Origin: JAXHUA01 sp034189695
GTDB taxonomy: Bacteria > Chloroflexota > Dehalococcoidia > E44-bin15
Assembly: GCA_034189695.1 (NCBI GenBank)
Contig: JAXHUA010000009.1
Coordinates: forward strand, 1 to 9,462
Direction: 5' to 3'
Length of the DNA: 9,462 nucleotides
The position numbers and the translations under genes were made by a program. This document shows, piece by piece, positions 5,183 through 9,462 of this stretch. The number at the start of each line of letters is the position of its first letter. The stretch's first letter is position 1. The notes beneath the pieces are model-generated. The model did not search any database. It was not told the origin of the DNA and was given only the letters and a program-made list of their open reading frames with translations.

Positions 5183-7939
5183 TCACCTTGGGCCGGCATG
5201 GTACGGTGTCGCTGTGTTTCCGCCAGTTGGAATGCTTGGGAGGTCGTTGACTGTGCTGAGCTCTGGGCGTCGCAGCAGCTTGTGGACCTCGACTACGGCG
5301 ATGACTGACAGGGCGACCAGTACAACCCGCCCCCACGTTTCCAGACTCAATGGCTCGAGACGCAACAGGAACTGGGTGGGCGCGAGGTACATCGCACCGA
5401 CGTGGGCTACGAGGGAGAGGGCCGTGCCGACGAGCAGGAGCCGGTTGGACAACGGACTCTTGCGGAAGGCGGACTTGTACTCCGACCGACAATTGAGCAC
5501 GTGAAAGACCTGGAAGGTAACCATGGTGGTCAAGGCCGTGACCCGGGCGTATGCCAGCGTCGAGCCGGCTCCCCTCTCCCAGGCGAACATGGCCAGTGTC
5601 CCGGCGGCGACAACCAGCCCGACGATGATCGACCGTTCTATCAGAACACGCGACAGGATTCCTTCTTTCGGGCTTATTGGTGGTCTCTGCAACTGCTCTT
5701 TCTCGCCGGGCTCGAAGGCCAGGGCAACGTCCTCTATGCCGTTGGTCACCAGATTCAGCCACAGGATCTGGGCCGGCAGCAGCGGCAGGGGCCAGCGCAA
5801 CCCCAGGCTCGCCAGGATGGCGACCAGCTCGCCTATGCCCGACGAGATGAGGAAGAACGTGGCTTTCCTGATGTTGGAGAAGGAGGTGCGACCTTCCTCG
5901 ACAGCGGCGTAGACCGTGGCGAAGTTGTCGTCCGTCAGGACCATCTCGCTCGCTTCCTTCGCCACGTCCGTGCCTGAACGTCCCATCGCCGCGCCGATGT
6001 GGGCCGACTTGAGCGCTGGGGCGTCGTTGACGCCATCGCCGGTGACGGCGACGACCTGACCGAGACGGCGCAGGCAGTTGACCAGGCGCAGCTTCTGAGA
6101 CGGTCTCACCCTGGCATACACCGAGACGCGGGTGGCGACCGCCTGCAACTCCTCATCCGACATGGCGGCCAGCTCGGTGCCGGTATGCACCTCTGGAACG
6201 CCTCGGGCGATGCCGACTCTCTGCGCGATGGCAGCCGCGGTGACTGGATTGTCACCGGTGACCATGATTACCCGTATCCCTGCTCGGTGGCAGGCTCGCA
6301 CGGCCTCGGTGACCCCTTCCCGCGGCGGGTCCATCATTCCCTCGAGCCCGAGGAATGTCAGACCCTCCGGTCGGCCGCTTCGTAACGCCTCAGCCACGAG
6401 CGGTCCTTCGCCCATGGCCATGGCCAGGACTCTCAAGCCCTCTCCGGCCATGTGGCGTGCTTCTTCGTTGATAAGATTGACGTCCAGCCCACGGGCGCCG
6501 TTGTGCCCCGCCTGGGTGGTGCACATCTCGAGCAGGGGCTCGATCGCTCCCTTCACGAAGACTATCTCCCTGCCGTTGTGGCTGTGCACCGACGCGGCAT
6601 ACATCCAATCCGAGTCGAAGGGGACCTCATACGTCAGCGGGTATCGCTCCAGAAGGTCGTCACGACTCAGCCGTGCCTTGGCGCCGCTCACGAGCAGGGC
6701 TACCTCCGTCGGGTCGCCACCGGGCACAAGAATGTCCTCCTCCTGATATAGGGATGCCTCGTTGGGCAGGAGGCCGGCCATCAGCGTGAGATAGAGCGCT
6801 GACCCATCCTCCACCTCAACCGTCTCACCGTTTCGCTCGATCGTGCCCTGGGGGTCCAGCCCGCCCCCGGTGACCCGAAAGCGGCTGTCGTCGGCCCAGA
6901 TGGCCTGGACCGTCATCTGGTTCTGGGTGAGCGTGCCGGTCTTGTCGGACATGATGACGGTGCAGCTCCCCAGAGTCTCCACTGCGGGGAGACGGCGGAT
7001 GATGGCGTTGCGTCTGGCCATTCGACGCACGCCTACCGCGAGCGCGACACTCATCACAACGGGCAGACCCTCCGGTATGGCGGAGACGGCAATGGCTACC
7101 GCGGTGAGGAACATGTCGACAAGGGGTTCGCCGAGCGCCAGGCCCACCGCGAAGGCTATAACGCTGGCCGCGACTATGGCCAGGCTGACCAGCCAGCCGA
7201 ACTTCCTCATGCGGGTCTGAAGAGGGGTCTCCGCTCTCTTCGTGCCGACCAGGCCTTCGGCAATGGAACCCATCTGAGTCTTCAGGGCCGTTGCCACGAC
7301 GAGGCCGGTGCCCTTGCCTGAAACCACCGCGGTACCCATAAAGGCCATGTTCGACTGGCTCTGAGGAGGCAGGTTGGCGGCCTCGGGCAGCGCCGGGACG
7401 GACTTCGCCGCCGGGACCGACTCGCCGGTGAGCAGGGACTCGTCGACCTGGAGGCGGTTGGCGCCAAGCAGCCTCACATCCGCGGGGACGATGTCGCCCG
7501 CTTCGATGAGCACGACATCACCGGGGACCAGACCGGCGCTCTCCATGACTGTTTCCATGCCGTCTCGTCGCACCCTGGCCCTGGGCGTAGTGAGACCCAG
7601 AAGGGCTTGCATGGCGTTCTCGGCCCGGTACTCCTGGACGAACCCGATGACTGTGTTGAGGGCGACCACGGCGCCAATTACGATGGCGTCAGCCCAGTGC
7701 TGGATCGCCAGAGTGATGGCCATTGCCGCGAGGAGTATGTAGATGAGAGGGCTTCTAATCTGATGAAACAGGATGGCCCAGGGATTGGTCTCTCTGCCGG
7801 TCCTGATGGTGTTGGGGCCGTAGCGCCGCAGGCGGGCGCCTGCCTCGGTGCCGGAGAGGCCTTCAGGTGATGCTTCCAGCCGGGCCAGAGCATCCTTCAC
7901 CGAAAACGCGTACCACGGCGTGGTGGCGTTGTCTGCCAT
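5183..7939 (-). CDS. P2-type cation-translocating ATPase (HAD superfamily; calcium-pump-like)
   Basis: The product is 918 residues, a membrane pump that hydrolyses ATP through an aspartyl-phosphate. An N-terminal cation-ATPase domain comes first (residues ~10-75), then M1-M2 at ~62-102. The actuator loop carries TGES at 171-174. M4 has AIPEGLPV with E290. The phosphorylation site DKTGTLT is at D332. The nucleotide domain has FVKGA with K463, and the hinge carries GDGVND (D635, D639). M5-M10 fill the C-terminus. There is no heavy-metal-binding N-domain or CPC motif, so it is not a P1B copper or zinc pump. Aligned to SERCA, E309, E771, N796 and T799 are kept as E290, E704, N729 and T732. N768 becomes G701, D800 becomes N733 and the M8 E908 becomes Q810. 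The ion (calcium, sodium or other) is therefore uncertain. I place the start at ATG 7937-7939. An in-frame GTG at 8005 would add 22 residues but has the promoter inside that extension. The divergent neighbour is a cation/proton antiporter. Confidence 0.95.
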   Translation of the reverse strand: MADNATTPWYAFSVKDALARLEASPEGLSGTEAGARLRRYGPNTIRTGRETNPWAILFHQIRSPLIYILLAAMAITLAIQHWADAIVIGAVVALNTVIGFVQEYRAENAMQALLGLTTPRARVRRDGMETVMESAGLVPGDVVLIEAGDIVPADVRLLGANRLQVDESLLTGESVPAAKSVPALPEAANLPPQSQSNMAFMGTAVVSGKGTGLVVATALKTQMGSIAEGLVGTKRAETPLQTRMRKFGWLVSLAIVAASVIAFAVGLALGEPLVDMFLTAVAIAVSAIPEGLPVVMSVALAVGVRRMARRNAIIRRLPAVETLGSCTVIMSDKTGTLTQNQMTVQAIWADDSRFRVTGGGLDPQGTIERNGETVEVEDGSALYLTLMAGLLPNEASLYQEEDILVPGGDPTEVALLVSGAKARLSRDDLLERYPLTYEVPFDSDWMYAASVHSHNGREIVFVKGAIEPLLEMCTTQAGHNGARGLDVNLINEEARHMAGEGLRVLAMAMGEGPLVAEALRSGRPEGLTFLGLEGMMDPPREGVTEAVRACHRAGIRVIMVTGDNPVTAAAIAQRVGIARGVPEVHTGTELAAMSDEELQAVATRVSVYARVRPSQKLRLVNCLRRLGQVVAVTGDGVNDAPALKSAHIGAAMGRSGTDVAKEASEMVLTDDNFATVYAAVEEGRTSFSNIRKATFFLISSGIGELVAILASLGLRWPLPLLPAQILWLNLVTNGIEDVALAFEPGEKEQLQRPPISPKEGILSRVLIERSIIVGLVVAAGTLAMFAWERGAGSTLAYARVTALTTMVTFQVFHVLNCRSEYKSAFRKSPLSNRLLLVGTALSLVAHVGAMYLAPTQFLLRLEPLSLETWGRVVLVALSVIAVVEVHKLLRRPELSTVNDLPSIPTGGNTATPYHAGPR

Positions 7940-7945
7940 GAATGG

Positions 7946-7974
7946 ATTGTAGGGCTGGGTGGCCCGAATGACAA
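7946..7974 (-). promoter_or_regulatory. Strong sigma-70-type promoter of the P-type ATPase, predicted leaderless
   Basis: Read on the minus strand, TTGTCA (7974-7969) and TACAAT (7951-7946) are separated by exactly 17 bases. Each matches the consensus at 5 of 6 positions. Transcription would begin about 7 bases beyond the -10 box, at or next to the A of the ATG at 7939. No Shine-Dalgarno sequence lies between the -10 box and the ATG, so the mRNA is predicted to start with the initiation codon. Confidence 0.65.
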
Positions 7975-8055
7975 GGGAAGGCAAGACCCACTTCCGCCAG
8001 AGCACCGCGCTGTGCTACGGAGATCTGCCGTAGTCGGGCGAGGTGCACCGCTAAC

Positions 8056-8085
8056 TTGAAAGAGTGCCCTGGCAACAAGTATGCT
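8056..8085 (+). promoter_or_regulatory. Candidate promoter of the cation/proton antiporter
   Basis: TTGAAA (8056-8061, 5 of 6 to the -35 consensus) is followed after 18 bases by TATGCT (8080-8085, 4 of 6 to the -10). This predicts a start near 8092 and a leader of about 70 bases. Confidence 0.5.
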
Positions 8086-8152
8086 ATCAGGCACCGCATG
8101 TCGCGAGCGAAGGGGGCCCCTGGAGCTGTTCGTCGGTGCCCATCGCAAGAAT

Positions 8153-8157
8153 GAGGG
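8153..8157 (+). promoter_or_regulatory. Ribosome binding site selecting the GTG start of the antiporter
   Basis: GAGGG lies 6 bases upstream of the GTG at 8164. The ATG at 8151 is out of frame, so GTG is the best start, and it begins a hydrophobic first segment after seven residues. Confidence 0.6.
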
Positions 8158-8163
8158 TCGGTA

Positions 8164-9417
8164 GTGATTGAGTCGGAGCAGGGCGTTCTTGTACTGATAT
8201 CTTTGCTCGGTGGGATAATCATCCTGGCCATTCTCATCAGGGCGGGTGTCCGCTACGTAGGCGTGCCGGCTCTCGTCGGCTTCCTCGTCCTGGGATTCGT
8301 TCTTCGGTTGGCCGACACGTATCTGGCAGCCTTCCTGTCGCAGGACATGGAGGCCATTCTTCAGTTCCTGGCGACCATAGGCGTCATCCTCCTGCTTTTC
8401 CGGGTGGGCCTGGAGAGCAATCTCGCTGGCCTTGTGCGTCAGCTCAAGCGGGCCAGCGGCATCTGGGCAGGCAACATACTGTTCAGTGGGGTGCTTGGGT
8501 ACGTTACCGCCGCCTTCATTCTCGGACTGGGCCAGATTCCCAGCCTGTTCATCGCTGTGGCCCTTACGGCCACCAGCGTCGCCATATCAGTGGGCGTGTG
8601 GCAGGAGAGCGGTGCTCTGAAGTCCGCCACCGGTCAGTTGCTCGTCGACGTAGCCGAGATGGATGACATATCCGCCATATTCCTCATGGCGCTGCTGTTT
8701 GCCGTGGTGCCCATACTGCGGAACGGCACGGGAGCGAGTTTGGTGCCTCTGCTGGGATCGACGCTGGGCCTGCTGCTGCTGAAGCTCCTGGGCTTTGGAG
8801 CCGTATGCATCCTCTTTTCGAGGTTTGTCGAGCGGCACATCACCCGCTTCGTGAGGAGAATCCACCCGGCCCCAGGGCAGACGCTCATGGTCATCGGGTC
8901 CGGCTTCATCATAGCGGCTCTGGCCGGGCTGCTTGGCTTCTCGGTGGCCATCGGGGCGTTCTTCGCCGGGCTCGTGTTCAGTCGCGACCCCGAAGGGGTC
9001 AAGTGGGACACGCCGTTCGAAATCCTGTATGAATTGTTCACGCCGTTCTTCTTCATTGGCATCGGGCTCTATATCGCCCCCGGGACGTTGACGACGGCCC
9101 TGGAGCTGGGGGGTGTGCTGCTGGCCGTGGCCGTGCTCGGCAAGCTCATCGGCACTGGCGGGCCGGCCCTGCTCACGACGGGTCGCACCGAGTCCTTCCT
9201 TCTGAGCACGAGCATGGTGCCGAGGGCAGAGATTGCCATGGTCGTCATGCAGACGGGCCTGGTGCTGGGTGAGTGGGCGGTGCCGGCGGAGGCCTTCGCG
9301 GCGATGGCGTTCGTCGTACTGGCGACGGCCATTGTGACTCCCTTGGCCCTGCGCGCGATGTTGAGAAGGTGGCCCCAGAGAGAGGAAGAAGCGGTCGAAG
9401 GCATTGCATCAACGTAG
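8164..9417 (+). CDS. CPA2-family cation:proton antiporter (membrane domain only)
   Basis: The product is 417 residues and strongly hydrophobic, with roughly 11-13 membrane segments from residue 8 to about 400. It belongs to the monovalent cation:proton antiporter-2 fold shared by GerN, NapA and the KefB/KefC membrane domains. TATSVAISVGVW (~residue 139) is the unwound-helix region. AEMDDISAIF carries the adjacent acidic pair D167/D168, the ion and proton site of this fold. SMVPRAEIAMVV places R354 and E356 in the TM10 region, where NapA has a lysine and many CPA2 members an arginine. The chain ends about 15 residues after the last helix with an acidic tail. There is no C-terminal RCK/TrkA-N domain of the KefB/KefC kind, so Na+/H+ or K+/H+ exchange without nucleotide gating is likely. 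The divergent ATPase suggests a shared role in cation balance. Ion choice cannot be read from the sequence. Confidence 0.92.
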   Translation: MIESEQGVLVLISLLGGIIILAILIRAGVRYVGVPALVGFLVLGFVLRLADTYLAAFLSQDMEAILQFLATIGVILLLFRVGLESNLAGLVRQLKRASGIWAGNILFSGVLGYVTAAFILGLGQIPSLFIAVALTATSVAISVGVWQESGALKSATGQLLVDVAEMDDISAIFLMALLFAVVPILRNGTGASLVPLLGSTLGLLLLKLLGFGAVCILFSRFVERHITRFVRRIHPAPGQTLMVIGSGFIIAALAGLLGFSVAIGAFFAGLVFSRDPEGVKWDTPFEILYELFTPFFFIGIGLYIAPGTLTTALELGGVLLAVAVLGKLIGTGGPALLTTGRTESFLLSTSMVPRAEIAMVVMQTGLVLGEWAVPAEAFAAMAFVVLATAIVTPLALRAMLRRWPQREEEAVEGIAST

Positions 9418-9462
9418 AGGAGCCGTGGGCTCGATCGGCACCGGGATATCAGGCCCCCGCAG
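9418..9462. other. Right-edge flank
   Basis: Only 45 bases follow the antiporter stop. I see no start, promoter or clear terminator stem in them. Confidence 0.5.

Larger units (their letters stand above)
7940..8163. other. Divergent regulatory region between ATPase and antiporter
   Basis: The 224 bases hold one promoter for each gene and three direct copies of GCACCGC (8002-8008, 8045-8051, 8091-8097). There is also a palindrome GGTGCACC (8042-8049) and an imperfect inverted repeat GTGCC (8064-8068)/GGCAC (8090-8094) around the antiporter -10 box. GGGGCCCC at 8113-8120 is a further palindrome. These could be operators, but none matches a motif I can name. Confidence 0.45.

Noticed and set aside
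5101..5199. Longer N-terminus of the split-barrel protein starting at 5199 or 5130
   Set aside because: The added residues overlap the ATPase 3' end or the TATAAT box. The ATG at 5100 has a proper ribosome binding site and starts at the family's usual position.
7940..8005. GTG start at 8005 for the P-type ATPase (22 extra residues)
   Set aside because: A 5/6 plus 5/6 promoter with 17-bp spacing lies inside this extension and the family N-terminus begins naturally at the ATG 7939.
1..9462. CRISPR array, tRNA/rRNA genes, insertion sequences, toxin-antitoxin or phage modules
   Set aside because: Reading both strands showed no regular repeats, no cloverleaf-like segment, no transposase or integrase motifs, and no small paired genes of those kinds.

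Overview
The window is GC-rich bacterial DNA. It is densely coded, uses ATG and GTG starts, and carries recognisable sigma-70-type promoters. Seven protein genes can be supported, one cut by the left edge. I see no rRNA, tRNA, CRISPR array, insertion sequence or phage gene. The mix of an archaeal-style sugar nucleotidylyltransferase/acetyltransferase beside GlmS, a CooC-type nickel-insertion ATPase and a lone crotonase would fit an anaerobic bacterium such as a Chloroflexota/Dehalococcoidia-like lineage. That placement is a guess from gene content, not a phylogenetic result.

Left part (1-2515, + strand): the 3' end of a GlmU-like bifunctional gene is followed after two bases by a complete glmS. 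GlmS makes glucosamine-6-phosphate, and the GlmU-like protein probably acetylates glucosamine-1-phosphate and activates it to UDP-GlcNAc. The mutase between them (GlmM) is not in view. A spacer of about 260 bp follows.

Centre (2777-4520, + strand): a consensus -10 box and a strong ribosome binding site precede a crotonase/enoyl-CoA hydratase-like gene. Next comes a CooC-like ATPase with the family's CxC metal motif. No carbon monoxide dehydrogenase or other obvious nickel enzyme lies in the window.

Right part (4672-9417): on the minus strand lie a small flavin split-barrel (pyridoxamine-phosphate-oxidase-like) gene and a large P2-type cation-pumping ATPase. Divergent from the ATPase is a CPA2-type cation/proton antiporter on the + strand. 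The 224-bp divergent region holds a promoter for each gene. The ATPase promoter sits so close to the ATG that the mRNA is predicted to be leaderless. The pump and antiporter form a plausible cation-homeostasis pair.

Most of the window looks like ordinary core or housekeeping content. The points most worth a second look are the Glu-to-Gln change in the crotonase active site, the altered ion-site residues of the P-type ATPase, the predicted leaderless promoter, two look-alike promoters whose -10 boxes create false upstream ATG starts, and the CooC protein with no visible client. I did not find a clear undescribed multi-gene system.
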